The notes under the pieces were generated by a model that worked only from the letters and a program-made list of their open reading frames with translations, was not told the origin of the DNA and searched no databases. Positions 27,206 through 37,015 of a stretch of DNA of 64,000 bases are shown here, piece after piece. This DNA comes from Nesterenkonia halotolerans. GTDB taxonomy: Bacteria > Actinomycetota > Actinomycetes > Actinomycetales > Micrococcaceae. A program made the position numbers and the translations under genes. Positions within the stretch are counted from its first letter, which is position 1; each line of letters begins with the position of its first letter. Location of the stretch: assembly GCF_014874065.1 (NCBI RefSeq), contig NZ_JADBEE010000001.1:868001-932000 (forward strand), in the 5' to 3' direction.

Positions 27206-27967
27206 ATGAGCAATGCAGAGATTCGAGTCGCCGTGCTCGGTGCCGGTGGGCGCATGGGCAGCGAGGCCGTCGAGGCCGTGAAGAACGCCCCGGACATGGA
27301 GCTGGTCGCGGCCCACGGTCGCAGCGACACCCTGGAAGAGATCCTCTCCGCGGGTGCCACGCACATCGTGGACCTCACCGTGCCGGACTCCACCGAGGCC
27401 AATGTGCGCTTCGCCGTGGAGCACGGGATCTACGCCGTGGTCGGGACCACCGGCTGGGATGCCGACCGGCTGGAACGCCTCGAGCAGCTGCTCTCCGAGC
27501 ACCCCGAGTCCGGCGTGCTGATCGCCCCTAACTTTGCGCTGGGCTCCGTGCTGGCCACGGCGTTCGCCGCCAAGGCCGCGCAGTATTTCGAGTCTGCGGA
27601 GGTCATCGAGCTGCACCATCCGCAGAAGGTCGACGCCCCCTCCGGCACCGCGGTGCGCACTGCGGAGCTGATGGGCGCGGCGCGGGAGGCCGCCGACGTC
27701 GCCCCCTCCCCCGATGCGACCGAGACCGCACTCGAGGGCGCTCGCGGCGCCGAGGTGGCCGGCATCCACGTGCATTCGGTCCGCCTGCGCGGACTGGTCG
27801 CCCACCAGGAGGTGCTGCTCGGCTCCGCCGGCGAGCAGCTGAGCATCCGTCACGACTCCTTCGACCGCGCCTCCTTCATGCCCGGCGTGCTGCTCGGACT
27901 GCGCACCGTGGGATCGCGGCCCGGCCTGACCCACGGGCTCGACGGCTACCTGGACCTGGGGCTGTAG
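27206..27967 (+). CDS. dapB: 4-hydroxy-tetrahydrodipicolinate reductase
   Basis: 253 aa. The NAD(P)-binding motif VLGAGGRMGSEAV is at the N-terminus, and the substrate/catalytic motif ELHHPQKVDAPSGTA is near residue 138. It reduces the DapA product in the mDAP/lysine pathway. The following gene starts 5 bp downstream and is likely co-transcribed. Confidence 0.96.
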   Translation: MSNAEIRVAVLGAGGRMGSEAVEAVKNAPDMELVAAHGRSDTLEEILSAGATHIVDLTVPDSTEANVRFAVEHGIYAVVGTTGWDADRLERLEQLLSEHPESGVLIAPNFALGSVLATAFAAKAAQYFESAEVIELHHPQKVDAPSGTAVRTAELMGAAREAADVAPSPDATETALEGARGAEVAGIHVHSVRLRGLVAHQEVLLGSAGEQLSIRHDSFDRASFMPGVLLGLRTVGSRPGLTHGLDGYLDLGL

Positions 27968-27972
27968 AGCCG

Positions 27973-28425
27973 ATGAAGGCAAAATTCTGGACCGGGCTGG
28001 TCATTGCGCTGCTGGCCATCATGCTGGTCGGCGCGGCGGCCTCTGCCTGGCGATTCCTGCGCGTGGACGACCTCGCGGCGCAGCTGATCGGCGCCGGCGC
28101 CATGCTGATCGTGGTGCTGGGCGTGTGGGTGCTCGGGCGCGAGCTGCTCTTCGGCATCGGCACCGAGCGGCTCGGCCGTCGACTGGAGGACGAGGGCGGG
28201 CTGCCCGAGGACACGGTGGAACGCTCGGCCGGTGGTCGGGCGAACCGCGAGCAGGCTGACGAGCAGTTCAAGGTCTATGCCGCAGAGGCCGAGGCCGCAC
28301 CGGAGGATTGGCGCTCCTGGTTCCGGCTCTCGATCGCCTATGACACCGCCGGGGACCGGGTCCGCGCGCGCAAGACCATGCGCAAAGCCATCTCGATGGA
28401 GAAGTCCTCCCGCGCGGCACGCTGA
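27973..28425 (+). CDS. Conserved membrane protein with TPR-like C-terminus
   Basis: 150 aa. Two hydrophobic segments (about residues 5-26 and 35-55) are followed by a soluble helical part whose APEDWRSWFRLSIAYDTAGDRVRARKTMRKAI resembles a single TPR unit. Genes of this type often follow dapB in Micrococcaceae. Function unknown. It is 5 bp from dapB. Confidence 0.75.
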   Translation: MKAKFWTGLVIALLAIMLVGAAASAWRFLRVDDLAAQLIGAGAMLIVVLGVWVLGRELLFGIGTERLGRRLEDEGGLPEDTVERSAGGRANREQADEQFKVYAAEAEAAPEDWRSWFRLSIAYDTAGDRVRARKTMRKAISMEKSSRAAR

Positions 28426-28435
28426 TCCGCGTGCT

Positions 28436-28924
28436 CTAGCTGCCGACCCACTCCCGGGTGCCGTCGGAGAAGAACTGTTCCTTCCAGATCGGCACCTGGT
28501 CCTTGGTCTGTTCCACCAGCTCGGCGCAGGCCTGGAACGCCTCGGCGCGGTGAGCTGACGCTACCGCGGCGACGAGCGCGTGATCACCGATCTCCAGCTG
28601 GCCCACCCGGTGCGCCACCCACACCCGCACGGTCGGGAAGCGTGCGGCGATGTCCACGGCCACCTGCGCGATCGCCTCGGCGGCAGAGGGGTGCGCGGTG
28701 TAGCTGAGCCGGTCCACGGGCTGACCGTGATCATGATTGCGGACAATGCCGGAGAAGCCGACGACGGCGCCTGCCCGGTCCGCCCAGACCTCCACCTCAG
28801 CCTGGGTCAGGCTCAGCGGCTGGTCGCTGAGCTCGGCGAGGATCACCCGCTCCTGCGGGAATTCGAAGGGCTCATCCGCAGAGAGCCCCGCCTGGTTCAG
28901 GGACTGGGGCTCCTCCGCGCTCAT
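28436..28924 (-). CDS. moaE: Molybdopterin synthase catalytic subunit
   Basis: 162 aa. MoaE motifs are present: GAVVGFSGIVRNHDHG, LSYTAHPSAAEA, VWVAHRVGQLEIGDHALVAAVASAHRAEAF and PIWKEQFFSDGTREWVG with the catalytic lysine. It inserts sulfur from MoaD into cPMP. Its start overlaps the mogA stop by 4 bp. Confidence 0.95.
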   Translation of the reverse strand: MSAEEPQSLNQAGLSADEPFEFPQERVILAELSDQPLSLTQAEVEVWADRAGAVVGFSGIVRNHDHGQPVDRLSYTAHPSAAEAIAQVAVDIAARFPTVRVWVAHRVGQLEIGDHALVAAVASAHRAEAFQACAELVEQTKDQVPIWKEQFFSDGTREWVGS

Positions 28925-29469
28925 GAGTCGGTGCCCCAGGAGTCGTGGTCGCGGATGTCGGAGACCTGATCGCAGAGGTGCGGCAGCAGCTTGACGAGGA
29001 CCTCCATGCCTTCGCGCACGGCTTTCGGCGAGCCCGGAAGGTTCACGATGACGGTCTTGCCGGTCACCCCGGCCACGCCCCGACTCAGCGCGGCCAGCGG
29101 ATTCTTGGACAGGCCATGGGCGCGCACGGCCTCCATGATGCCGGGGATCTCCTTGTCCAGCAGCGGTTTGGTGAACTCCGGGGTGAGGTCATCCGGGGTG
29201 AGGCCGGTGCCGCCGGAGGTGATGATGACGGCCGGTTCGATCTGCACCAGCAGCTCGGAGATGGCCGCGAGCACGCCTTCGCCGTCGGGGATGATCACCG
29301 GAGGCCGCGAGAAGAATCCGATCGTCTGTGCGAGTTCCGCGATGACCGGCGCCGAACGATCCTCGGTCACGCCGGTGGCCGCCCGGGTGGAGACGATGAC
29401 CGGAGCGATCATGCGCGAGGTCTCGGCGTCGGAGTAGTCGGTCTTTCCCAGTTCCGGGGTGTCAGTCAT
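28921..29469 (-). CDS. mogA: Molybdopterin adenylyltransferase (MogA/MoaB family)
   Basis: 182 aa. The MoCF-binding domain shows [17 protein letters not shown] and the [12 protein letters not shown] motif. It adenylylates molybdopterin before metal insertion. Overlaps moaC upstream and moaE downstream by 4 bp each, so the four genes moeA-moaC-mogA-moaE form one tight operon. Confidence 0.92.
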   Translation of the reverse strand: MTDTPELGKTDYSDAETSRMIAPVIVSTRAATGVTEDRSAPVIAELAQTIGFFSRPPVIIPDGEGVLAAISELLVQIEPAVIITSGGTGLTPDDLTPEFTKPLLDKEIPGIMEAVRAHGLSKNPLAALSRGVAGVTGKTVIVNLPGSPKAVREGMEVLVKLLPHLCDQVSDIRDHDSWGTDS

Positions 29470-30026
29470 CCAGTCTCCGTCTCAGTCCTGGTCCATTCGC
29501 CGCTTCTGCCCCCTGCTTTGAACAGAACCTTCTGGTCCGTGATCACGGCGGCCTTGTCCACGGCCTTGATCATGTCGTACAGAGTCAACGCCGCGACTGC
29601 CGCCGCGGTCAATGCTTCAATCTCCACCCCGGTGCGTGAGGTCGTCTTCACCTCGGTGGTGATGAGCACCGATCCCGGTGCGGGAGCATCGACCTCAAGG
29701 TCAACGGTCACCTTCGCCACCGGCAGCGGATGGCACAGCGGCACCAGCTCGGGCGTCTTCTTCGCCGCCATGATGCCCGCGATCCGGGCCGTGGCGAGCG
29801 CGTCGCCCTTGGGCAGACCGTCCCCTGCAAGCAGGGCGGTGACATTGCTGGTGGTGATGAGCACCGCCTGGGCTCGCGCCACGCGGGAGGTGACCTCCTT
29901 GCCGGAGACATCCACCATGTGGGCGCTGCCGTCGCCCCGAACATGGGTCAGCCTCTGCGCGTTCTCGTGATGGTCGCCGGTGGGCTGGGCTGACTCGGCC
30001 GGCTCACGACCGTGCTGGGCGATCAT
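29466..30026 (-). CDS. moaC: Cyclic pyranopterin monophosphate synthase
   Basis: 186 aa. Signature motifs [24 protein letters not shown]-type ([12 protein letters not shown]) and [23 protein letters not shown] are present, followed by the KSGGR-like motif (here KAGGRSGEW). It makes cPMP from the MoaA product. About 35 extra residues at the N-terminus. Confidence 0.95.
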   Translation of the reverse strand: MIAQHGREPAESAQPTGDHHENAQRLTHVRGDGSAHMVDVSGKEVTSRVARAQAVLITTSNVTALLAGDGLPKGDALATARIAGIMAAKKTPELVPLCHPLPVAKVTVDLEVDAPAPGSVLITTEVKTTSRTGVEIEALTAAAVAALTLYDMIKAVDKAAVITDQKVLFKAGGRSGEWTRTETETG

Positions 30027-31366
30027 CGGGTGCCCACTCCCCGGCCGGTGATCAGCACGGCCTGCCGCTCCGAGCCGGAGGGGACCTCGACGTCGTCCTC
30101 GGGCAGCTCCAGCAGGGCGTCCGCGCGGGCCAGGTGTCCCAGCAGGTGCGAGCCGGGGCCGCCTTCGAGCGCCACGGTGGGCACCCCGCCTGCCTCGGCG
30201 GCGGCATCGTCGAGGATGCGCACGCGGCGGAACTGCCGCACGCCCTGTGGGGAGCTGATGTCCTCCACAGTGCGCACGGTGATGCGGCGCGGTGGGGCAC
30301 AGTTGGGATCCACCGCCGCCAGCGCGGGCCGGACCAGGGTCTCCATGCTCACGGCGGAGGACACCGGGTTCCCGGGCAGCGCGATCACGGCGATCGGTGC
30401 GTGGGGGTCCTCCTGCTGGGAGCGCCAGTGCAGCAGTCCTCGGCCTTCGAGGTCACCTTCGAGGAGGCCCCATCCTTGAGGTCCGCCGGGCTGCTGGGCC
30501 ACGGTGCCGAAGGAGATGCCGCGGTTGCCCAGGCCCTGGCGCACCACCTCGTAGGCACCCTTGCTGATGCCCCCGGCCGTGATGATCAGGTGCGGGTGGT
30601 GCACGGCCACGAGAGCATCGAGTGCGTCGAGGAACCAGGCCGGGTCATCGGTGCCCACCCGGGAGGTCACGACCTGGTGGCCGAAGGTCTCCAGTACAGC
30701 GCCGAGCAGCGGGGTGTCCGAGTCGTAGAGCTGCCCGGGACGCAGTTCGGAGCCGGGCCGGCGGATCTCGTCTCCGGTGGAGAGCACCAGGGTGCGGATG
30801 GGTTCGAGAACCTCGAGCTCGGCGTAGCCGCAGGCCACGAGCACCGCCAGCTGGGCGGGGCTGATGACATCACCGGGCTCGGCCAGCAGCTCGCCGGCGG
30901 CGATGTCCGAGCCGATGGCGCGGATGTAGCGTCCGCGGGCGACGTCGGCCTCGCTCAGCCCGGCGAAGTGGACTTCTTTGGCGCCGAAGCCCTCGGTGAA
31001 CTCCACCGGGATGACCAGGTCCGCGCCGGCGGGAATGGGCGCGCCGGTCATCACCTCGTAGGCGGCACCGAGCGGCAGCAGCGCAGGCTCATTGCCCGCG
31101 GCGGTGGTGCCGGCCACGGGGAGCCTCGCCTCGCCGTCGCGCACGGTGAGATCAGCGGCGCGCATGGCGAAGCCGTCCATCTGGGAGTTGTCGAACCCGG
31201 GAAGCGGGACCTCGGAGACCAGCCGTTCGGCGATGATTCGGCCGGCCACGCCGCCGGCGGAGATCTCCACGGTCTCGGTGGCACGGGCACCCAGCGCGGC
31301 ACCCAGGACGTCTTTCAGGCGGCTGATGTGCTCTTCAACGGGCACTCGAGTAGTGGTCTCTGACAT
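30023..31366 (-). CDS. moeA: Molybdopterin molybdotransferase (MoeA/Glp)
   Basis: 447 aa from ATG 31366 (longer in-frame starts exist). MoeA domains are readable: [32 protein letters not shown], the MoCF domain motif [14 protein letters not shown] and the [12 protein letters not shown] region. It inserts molybdate into adenylylated molybdopterin. First gene of the minus-strand Moco operon, divergent from moaA. Confidence 0.93.
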   Translation of the reverse strand: MSETTTRVPVEEHISRLKDVLGAALGARATETVEISAGGVAGRIIAERLVSEVPLPGFDNSQMDGFAMRAADLTVRDGEARLPVAGTTAAGNEPALLPLGAAYEVMTGAPIPAGADLVIPVEFTEGFGAKEVHFAGLSEADVARGRYIRAIGSDIAAGELLAEPGDVISPAQLAVLVACGYAELEVLEPIRTLVLSTGDEIRRPGSELRPGQLYDSDTPLLGAVLETFGHQVVTSRVGTDDPAWFLDALDALVAVHHPHLIITAGGISKGAYEVVRQGLGNRGISFGTVAQQPGGPQGWGLLEGDLEGRGLLHWRSQQEDPHAPIAVIALPGNPVSSAVSMETLVRPALAAVDPNCAPPRRITVRTVEDISSPQGVRQFRRVRILDDAAAEAGGVPTVALEGGPGSHLLGHLARADALLELPEDDVEVPSGSERQAVLITGRGVGTR

Positions 31367-31433
31367 GGGGCCCAGTCTACGCGGGGCCTCTGACATCTCC
31401 CGAGGCGGCCAGCGGGGGTCCAGCCGGCGGGGA

Positions 31434-31439
31434 TACGAT
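31434..31439 (+). promoter_or_regulatory. -10 element (TACGAT) of moaA
   Basis: TACGAT ends 6 nt before the ATG at 31446, again a leaderless arrangement. It supports the long MoaA N-terminus. Confidence 0.5.
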
Positions 31440-31445
31440 GGCCGC

Positions 31446-32645
31446 ATGCAGCAGGCTCAGCATGACCTCACCCCTGCTCCGGGCCATACGGCGCCGGTGC
31501 AGCTGGGAATGCCGGCGCTGCGAAGCCGGTCCGGCTCCAGCGATCGTCCGCCCACCGGGGCGACCGGCCCCGACACCACCGGGCCCGATCCCTCACGCGG
31601 GCTCATGGACTCCTTCGGCCGCCGCGCCACCGACCTGCGGATCTCGCTGATCGACAAGTGCAATCTGCGCTGCACCTACTGCATGCCCGCTGAGGGACTC
31701 CCCTGGCTCAGCAAGGACCAGCTGCTCTCGGCCGCTGAGATCCGCCGCCTCGTCCACATCGGTGTGAACACGCTCGGCGTGCGCGAACTGCGCCTGACCG
31801 GCGGGGAGCCGCTGGTGCGCGCCGACCTGGTGGACATCATCGCCGGGCTGCGCGCCGATCACCCCGATCTGCCCATCGCCATGACCACCAACGCCATCGG
31901 CCTGGAACGCAAGGCCGCGGCCCTCGCCGAGGCCGGGCTGACCCGGGTGAACATCTCCCTGGACTCGGTGCATCGCGAGACCTTCGCCCAGCTGACCCGA
32001 CGCGACTCCCTGGACAAGGTGCTGATCGGCGTGGAGGCCGCGGCAGCCGCCGGACTCACTCCGCTGAAGATCAACGCGGTGCTGATGCGCGGGGTCAATG
32101 ACACCCACGCCGCTGATCTGCTGGAATGGTCCGTCGCGCGCGGCTTCGAGCTGCGCTTCATCGAACAGATGCCACTGGACGGGGACCAGCAGTGGAAGGC
32201 CGAGGGCACCATCTCCGCCGCCGAGACCCGCGGCCTGCTCTCCGAGCGGTTCCGACTCGCCCCCACCCAGGAGAACCGCGACGGCGCCCCAGCCGAGCGC
32301 TTCGACGTCTTCCCGCTGGACACCGCGCCCGGGGCCTCCCCTGAGTCGGCGCCCGAACCGCTGGGCCGCGTGGGGATCATCGCCTCGGTGACCGAGCCGT
32401 TCTGCGGCGACTGCCGCCGCACCCGGCTCACCGCGGAGGGGCGCGTGATGAGCTGCCTGTTCTCCAACGAGGAGTTCGACCTGATGCACCTGCTGCGTGC
32501 CCCCGAGAGCACGGACGCGGACATCGCCCAGGCCTGGGCCGAGGCCATGTGGGTCAAGCCCGCCGCGCACGGCACCGACCGCCCCGGATTTGATCTGGCA
32601 AGCTTCCACCGCCCTGACCGTTCCATGTCAGCGATCGGAGGCTGA
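31446..32645 (+). CDS. moaA: GTP 3',8-cyclase
   Basis: 399 aa radical SAM enzyme. The N-terminal cluster motif is CNLRCTYC (about residue 76) and the second cluster motif FCGDCRRTRLTAEG with a later Cys; the protein ends in the conserved GG tail (SAIGG). It rearranges GTP in the first Moco step. About 50 low-complexity residues precede the usual MDSFGRRATDLRIS start at 31605, which is an alternative start. Confidence 0.94.
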   Translation: MQQAQHDLTPAPGHTAPVQLGMPALRSRSGSSDRPPTGATGPDTTGPDPSRGLMDSFGRRATDLRISLIDKCNLRCTYCMPAEGLPWLSKDQLLSAAEIRRLVHIGVNTLGVRELRLTGGEPLVRADLVDIIAGLRADHPDLPIAMTTNAIGLERKAAALAEAGLTRVNISLDSVHRETFAQLTRRDSLDKVLIGVEAAAAAGLTPLKINAVLMRGVNDTHAADLLEWSVARGFELRFIEQMPLDGDQQWKAEGTISAAETRGLLSERFRLAPTQENRDGAPAERFDVFPLDTAPGASPESAPEPLGRVGIIASVTEPFCGDCRRTRLTAEGRVMSCLFSNEEFDLMHLLRAPESTDADIAQAWAEAMWVKPAAHGTDRPGFDLASFHRPDRSMSAIGG

Positions 32646-32650
32646 GCGCC

Positions 32651-33079
32651 GTGACCATGCAGGACCCCTCGCCCGCGCAGAACGCAGACGCCGCCTCCCG
32701 TGGCGCCACAACCGGCTCAACCGGCGCGGAAAGCACCGGAGACCAGCAGATCACCGTCCGGTTCTTCGCCGCCGCCGCAGAGGCCGCCGGCGCCGAGCAG
32801 CTCCAGATTCCACTGCCCAGGCCGTTGCCCGCTGCAGGAATTGCCCTCGCTGAGCTCATCGCAGACCTGCCGCAGCTGGTCCGGCAGCAGACTGCTGAGC
32901 ACACGGCGGACGACGACGGCGCGCCCACCTCGGGCACATCCCCCTCCGCCGCCCCCAGCCTGGACCGGGTATGTGCGCGCAGCTCGTTCCTGGTCAACGG
33001 AGTGCGCGCCCGGTCAGAGAGCACCCAGGTCCAGCCGGGTGACCAGCTGGACGTGCTGCCGCCCTTCGCCGGAGGCTGA
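32651..33079 (+). CDS. moaD: Molybdopterin synthase sulfur carrier subunit
   Basis: 142 aa ubiquitin-like protein ending in FAGG, the glycine tail that carries the thiocarboxylate. The core begins at TVRFFAAAAEAAG (about residue 36). The protein is longer than a typical 80-aa MoaD because of an N-terminal Ala/Gly/Thr-rich extension and an internal insertion. GTG 32651 lies 5 bp after moaA with GGAGG upstream. Confidence 0.88.
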   Translation: MTMQDPSPAQNADAASRGATTGSTGAESTGDQQITVRFFAAAAEAAGAEQLQIPLPRPLPAAGIALAELIADLPQLVRQQTAEHTADDDGAPTSGTSPSAAPSLDRVCARSSFLVNGVRARSESTQVQPGDQLDVLPPFAGG

Positions 33080-33174
33080 GCAGGATCCTCGAGGGGATCA
33101 GCTCCTGACATTCAGTGGGACCGCGGAGTAGATTCCGGGGATGACCTGGAGAGATCGTTGAACCGGAGCGCGTG

Positions 33175-33540
33175 ATGACTCGTACCCCGCTGGAGACCGC
33201 ACTGGCGCAGTTCGCTGCCTACCGGGTCGGAGACCTGCGCGCAGCCCGAATGCTGCTCGACGATGACATGACCTTCACCTCCCCGCAGGATGACCACCTG
33301 GACAAGGCCACCTTCTTGGAGACCTGCTTTCCCACCGCGCGACGGTTCCTGCGCCAAGAGATCACCACCGCCGTGGAGATCTCCCCCGGCACGGTGCTGC
33401 TGCGCTACATGGCCCAGCTGCCGGGACAGCAGCCGTTCAGCAACGTGGAGATCATCAGCGTGGCCGAAGGGCTCATCACCGAGATCCAGGTCTATTTCGG
33501 CGGGGTCGAGACCTCGCCGCCGACCTCGACTACCGGTTGA
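33175..33540 (+). CDS. SnoaL-like / NTF2-fold protein
   Basis: 121 aa with the cone-like NTF2 pattern: N-terminal helices (ALAQFAAYRVGDLRAARMLLDDDMTF), then beta strands ending in IISVAEGLITEIQVYFGG. No catalytic residues can be assigned. GGAG lies 6-7 nt before the ATG 33175 (GTG 33172 is the alternative). It overlaps the convergent lipoprotein gene by 11 bp. Confidence 0.65.
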   Translation: MTRTPLETALAQFAAYRVGDLRAARMLLDDDMTFTSPQDDHLDKATFLETCFPTARRFLRQEITTAVEISPGTVLLRYMAQLPGQQPFSNVEIISVAEGLITEIQVYFGGVETSPPTSTTG

Positions 33541-34033
33541 GCTCGACCTCGGTCAGCGGGAGCACTTCGCGGTCTCCCAGCGGCTGATCCAGCTCCACGA
33601 CCACCGAGACGGACCGAGCTTCCTGGGTGCAGGCTGAATCGGTGGCGTCGAGCAGGGTCCCGGAGATCGTCGCCACGCGGACCTCGCGATCATTCTCAGC
33701 AACCACCGAGCGCACGCCGTAGCAGGCAGGATTGCCGGTGTAGAACGCCAGCTGCAGCTCGGTCTCGGAGAGAACCGCGTAGTCCTGCCAGGAGGAGAGG
33801 TGTTCAGCCACCATCTCCTCGGTCTCTTGGATCGGGTCCGGCATCCCATCCGGAGAGACGCTGGCGCCGTCGCTGGGACTGGGCGCCGCGCCGTCGTCGT
33901 CGGGATGCACGGCAGCCGGCGGGCTTGTCGGCTCGTCACCATCGCCGGCGTCTATATCGCCGGGCTCCGCGCAGGAGGCCAGCGTGAGGGCCGCGGCGGC
34001 GAGAACCAGCAGCGTCCTGCGCCCGCCGCGCAT
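33530..34033 (-). CDS. Putative lipoprotein, unknown function
   Basis: 167 aa. Signal peptide with lipobox LASC at about residues 17-20, then an acidic Pro/Asp-rich linker, then a small domain with two cysteines (PACYGVRS and DSACTQEAR), which may form a disulfide outside the cell. I do not recognise the family. Ends inside the convergent SnoaL-like gene. Confidence 0.75.
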   Translation of the reverse strand: MRGGRRTLLVLAAAALTLASCAEPGDIDAGDGDEPTSPPAAVHPDDDGAAPSPSDGASVSPDGMPDPIQETEEMVAEHLSSWQDYAVLSETELQLAFYTGNPACYGVRSVVAENDREVRVATISGTLLDATDSACTQEARSVSVVVELDQPLGDREVLPLTEVELNR

Positions 34034-34039
34034 CGTGAT

Positions 34040-35341
34040 CTAGCTGGGGCCGACCACGGTGACCGCTCGCGGGGAGCTGGCCAGCCGGGCGGCGACCTTG
34101 CGCAGGTCTTCGGCGGTGATGGCGTCGATCTGGTTCAGCGTGTCGGAGATGTCCACGAACTCCCCGCGCACCAGCTCCGCGCGGCCCAGCCGGGACATGC
34201 GTGAGGAGGTCTCCTCCATGCCCAGCACGGTGCCTCCGCGCAGCTGGCCCTTCGCGCGGGTCAGCTCTTCGGCGGTGACGTGGTCGGTGGCGATCCGCTC
34301 GAGCTCGGCGGCCATGACCTCGGTGACCTTCTCCACCTTGTTCGGCAGGCATCCGGCGTAGAGGCCGAAGTAGCCGGCGTCGGTCATCGCGGAGGAGAAG
34401 GAGTAGGTGGAGTAGGCCAGGCCGCGGCGTTCGCGGACCTCCTGGAAGAGCCGGGAGGACATGCCGCCGCCCAGTACCGCGTGCATCACCGAGAGCGCGA
34501 ATCGGTCCTCGTCAGCGGCGGGCATGCCGCGTCCGCCGAGGATCACCTGGGACTGCTCCACGGGCTTGATGATGGTCTCGGTGCCGGCGCGGACCGGGAT
34601 CTCGGTCTCCTGGCCGACCCGGCGCTCAGCCGGTGAACCTGCCACGGTCATGTCCCAGGCGGACTTGTCGAGAGCCTCGGCGATCAGCGAGACCACGTGG
34701 TCATGGTCGAGTCCGCCCGCCGCGGTGATGACCAGCTCGTCGGGGCGATACCAGCGCTGGTAGTGGTCGAAGACGTCGTCGCGGCTGGCGGCGTTGATCT
34801 CCTCGGGCGTGCCGCCGATGGGTCGGCCCAGCGGGTGCCCGTCCATGACCTGGGAGCCGAAGCGCTCGTGGACCACGTCCTCGGGATCGTCCTCGGCCAT
34901 GGCGAGCTCTTCGAGGATGACCCCGCGCTCGATCTCCATCTCGGCCGGATCGAGCAGGGCGGAGGTGACGATGTCGGTGAGCACGTCCACGGCCATGGGC
35001 AGATCGGTGTCGAGCACCCGCGCGTAGTAGCAGGTGTGCTCCTTGCCGGTGGCGGCGTTGGACTCCCCTCCCACGCTGTCGAAGGCCGAGGCGATCTCCA
35101 GCGCGGAGCGGGTCTTGGTGCCCTTGAAGAGCAGGTGCTCCAGGAAGTGGGTGGAGCCGTGCTGGTGGGCGGCCTCGTCGCGGGAGCCCACGCCGATCCA
35201 GAATCCGAGGGTGACCGAGCGCTGGCCCGGCATCTCCTCGGTGAGCACGCGCACTCCAGAGGGAAGCACGGAGCGGCGGACGGTGGAGCCGGCGTCGTGG
35301 TTCAGGACGCCTTCGGTGTGGGGATCAATGGTGACGCGCAT
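34040..35341 (-). CDS. M16-family zinc metallopeptidase
   Basis: 433 aa. The inverted zinc motif HxxEH appears as HFLEH (about residue 63) with the distal Glu in the ERGVILEELAMAEDDPED region; the C-terminal half contains the second M16 lobe with RGLAYSTYSF. This matches the processing-peptidase-like PqqL/YmxG-type proteins found in most actinobacteria, commonly after pnp. No pnp is next to it here; it lies 6 bp upstream of the lipoprotein gene. Confidence 0.9.
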   Translation of the reverse strand: MRVTIDPHTEGVLNHDAGSTVRRSVLPSGVRVLTEEMPGQRSVTLGFWIGVGSRDEAAHQHGSTHFLEHLLFKGTKTRSALEIASAFDSVGGESNAATGKEHTCYYARVLDTDLPMAVDVLTDIVTSALLDPAEMEIERGVILEELAMAEDDPEDVVHERFGSQVMDGHPLGRPIGGTPEEINAASRDDVFDHYQRWYRPDELVITAAGGLDHDHVVSLIAEALDKSAWDMTVAGSPAERRVGQETEIPVRAGTETIIKPVEQSQVILGGRGMPAADEDRFALSVMHAVLGGGMSSRLFQEVRERRGLAYSTYSFSSAMTDAGYFGLYAGCLPNKVEKVTEVMAAELERIATDHVTAEELTRAKGQLRGGTVLGMEETSSRMSRLGRAELVRGEFVDISDTLNQIDAITAEDLRKVAARLASSPRAVTVVGPS

Positions 35342-35401
35342 AGGTTCCCCAGGTTACCTGTGCCGCTGAGTGATCCGGCACCTGCGTCTGGACCGGAGAG
35401 C

Positions 35402-35833
35402 TCAGCGGACCACGGAGCTCAGCAGCAGGCTGGTCTCGCTGTTGACCACGCCCTTGATCCCGCGGACCCGGCGCAGCACCTCGTCGAAGTCGCGCAGGTT
35501 CTCGCACGAGATCTCCGCGACCAGGTCCCAGCCGCCGTTGGTGGTGTGCAGGGCCATGATCTCCGGGAAGCCGCGCAGCTCCGCGATGACATGGTCGGTG
35601 GTGCGGCCCACCACCTCGATGAAGGAGATGGCGCGGACCTCCCCGGTCTCGTTGTGGTCGTGGACGCGCACGCTGAAGCCGACGATGACCCCTGCCGCCT
35701 TGAGCTTTTCGATCCGGCTGGTCACCGTGGCGCGGGCGACCCCGAGCTGTTCGGCCAGGGCCGCGACCGGAGCACGGCCGTCCTTGCGCAGCGCGGAGAT
35801 CAGGCGGCGGTCGAGGTCGGTGAGGCGAGGCAT
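35402..35833 (-). CDS. Lrp/AsnC-family transcriptional regulator
   Basis: 143 aa. HTH: LDRRLISALRKDGRAPVAALAEQLGVARATVTSRIEKL; C-terminal RAM (ligand) domain follows with GETGEVRAISFIEVVG. Start ATG 35833 gives the usual Lrp length; longer in-frame starts are less likely. Divergent from the ornithine cyclodeaminase gene, so it probably controls that operon in response to an amino acid such as ornithine, citrulline or arginine (inference). Confidence 0.9.
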   Translation of the reverse strand: MPRLTDLDRRLISALRKDGRAPVAALAEQLGVARATVTSRIEKLKAAGVIVGFSVRVHDHNETGEVRAISFIEVVGRTTDHVIAELRGFPEIMALHTTNGGWDLVAEISCENLRDFDEVLRRVRGIKGVVNSETSLLLSSVVR

Positions 35834-35900
35834 GCACAACATGCTAACTCGAACCCGACACATTGACACCTGATTGCCCCGAAATTCAACAGAACTTCTC

Positions 35901-35929
35901 TTACATGTACACATCGAGATCTCTAGGCT
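35901..35929 (+). promoter_or_regulatory. Promoter of the ornithine cyclodeaminase operon
   Basis: -35 TTACAT at 35901-35906, 17-bp spacer, -10 TAGGCT at 35924-35929. The start codon is 51 nt further on and has its own Shine-Dalgarno, so this mRNA has a real leader. Confidence 0.5.
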
Positions 35930-35980
35930 GAAGTGCATCAACCTGACACGATCCACCCAGCATCAGCAGAGGAGTTCGTC

Positions 35981-37009
35981 ATGACGCAGTTCGTCGACGT
36001 CGGAAACATGGCCCGATGGATCCAGCGCGAAGGCGTGGAGCATCTGATGACCGAGATGATCCACTACCTCGAGGATGACTTCCGCCGCTGGGAGAGCTTC
36101 GACAAGGTCCCGCGCATCGCCAGCCACACCCCGTTCGGCGTGATCGAGCTGATGCCGACCTCCGACCTGGAGACCTACGCCTTCAAGTACGTCAACGGGC
36201 ACCCGTTGAACCCTTCGCGCGGGTTCCAGACCGTCACCGCCTTCGGCATGCTCGCCGATGTGGACAACGGCTATCCCACCTTCCTCGCTGAGATGACCCT
36301 GCTCACCGCGCTGCGCACCGCCGCCACCTCGGCGATGACCGCCAAGGCGTTGGCGCGGAAGGACTCCCGCCGGATGGCGCTGATCGGCGCCGGTTCGCAG
36401 GCCGAGTTCCAGGCGCTGGCGTTCCGCTCTGCGCTGGGCATCGAGGACCTTCAGGTCTTCGACGTGGACCCGGCTGCGGTGGAGAAGCTGCGCCGGAACC
36501 TCGAGCCGCTGGGCTTCCGCGTGCTCGCGGCACGGTCCACCGATGAGGCGGTGGCCGGAGTCGACATCATCACCACCTGCACCGCTGACAAGGCGCAGAA
36601 CACCATCCTCAGTTCCGCACAGGTCTCCCCCGGCGTGCACATCAACGCCGTGGGTGGGGACTGCCCGGGCAAGACCGAGCTGGACGCCGAGATCCTGCGC
36701 CGCGGCCGGGTGTTCGTGGAGTACCCCGAGCAGACCCGGATCGAGGGCGAGATCCAGCAGATGGAGGCGGATTTCCCCGTGGTCGAGTTCTGGAAGGTCC
36801 TCACCGGGGCCGAGACCGGGCGCCAGTCCGAGGAGCAGATCACGATCTTCGACTCGGTGGGCTTCGCCATCGCCGATCTCTCCGCGCTGCGGTTCGTCCG
36901 TGACGCCACCGCTGGCACGGATCTGCAGACCACGCTGGACCTTGTGGCCGATCCCGAGGACCCGAAGGATCTGTTCTCGCTGGTCAGCTCGATGAAGCCG
37001 GTGGGGTGA
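35981..37009 (+). CDS. Ornithine cyclodeaminase
   Basis: 342 aa, mu-crystallin/OCD fold. The NAD-binding motif ALIGAGSQAEFQALAF is central, and conserved HINAVGGDCPGKTELD and VEYPEQTRIEGEIQQ match bona fide ornithine cyclodeaminases. It converts L-ornithine to L-proline plus ammonia. AGGAG at 35969-35973 lies 7 nt before the ATG. The ctlX-like gene follows after 6 bp. Confidence 0.92.
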   Translation: MTQFVDVGNMARWIQREGVEHLMTEMIHYLEDDFRRWESFDKVPRIASHTPFGVIELMPTSDLETYAFKYVNGHPLNPSRGFQTVTAFGMLADVDNGYPTFLAEMTLLTALRTAATSAMTAKALARKDSRRMALIGAGSQAEFQALAFRSALGIEDLQVFDVDPAAVEKLRRNLEPLGFRVLAARSTDEAVAGVDIITTCTADKAQNTILSSAQVSPGVHINAVGGDCPGKTELDAEILRRGRVFVEYPEQTRIEGEIQQMEADFPVVEFWKVLTGAETGRQSEEQITIFDSVGFAIADLSALRFVRDATAGTDLQTTLDLVADPEDPKDLFSLVSSMKPVG

Positions 37010-37015
37010 GCGGCC

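Noticed and set aside
33530..33540. Overlap of convergent genes suspected as a frameshift
   Set aside because: Both frames are intact with normal C-termini, and an 11-bp convergent overlap is ordinary.
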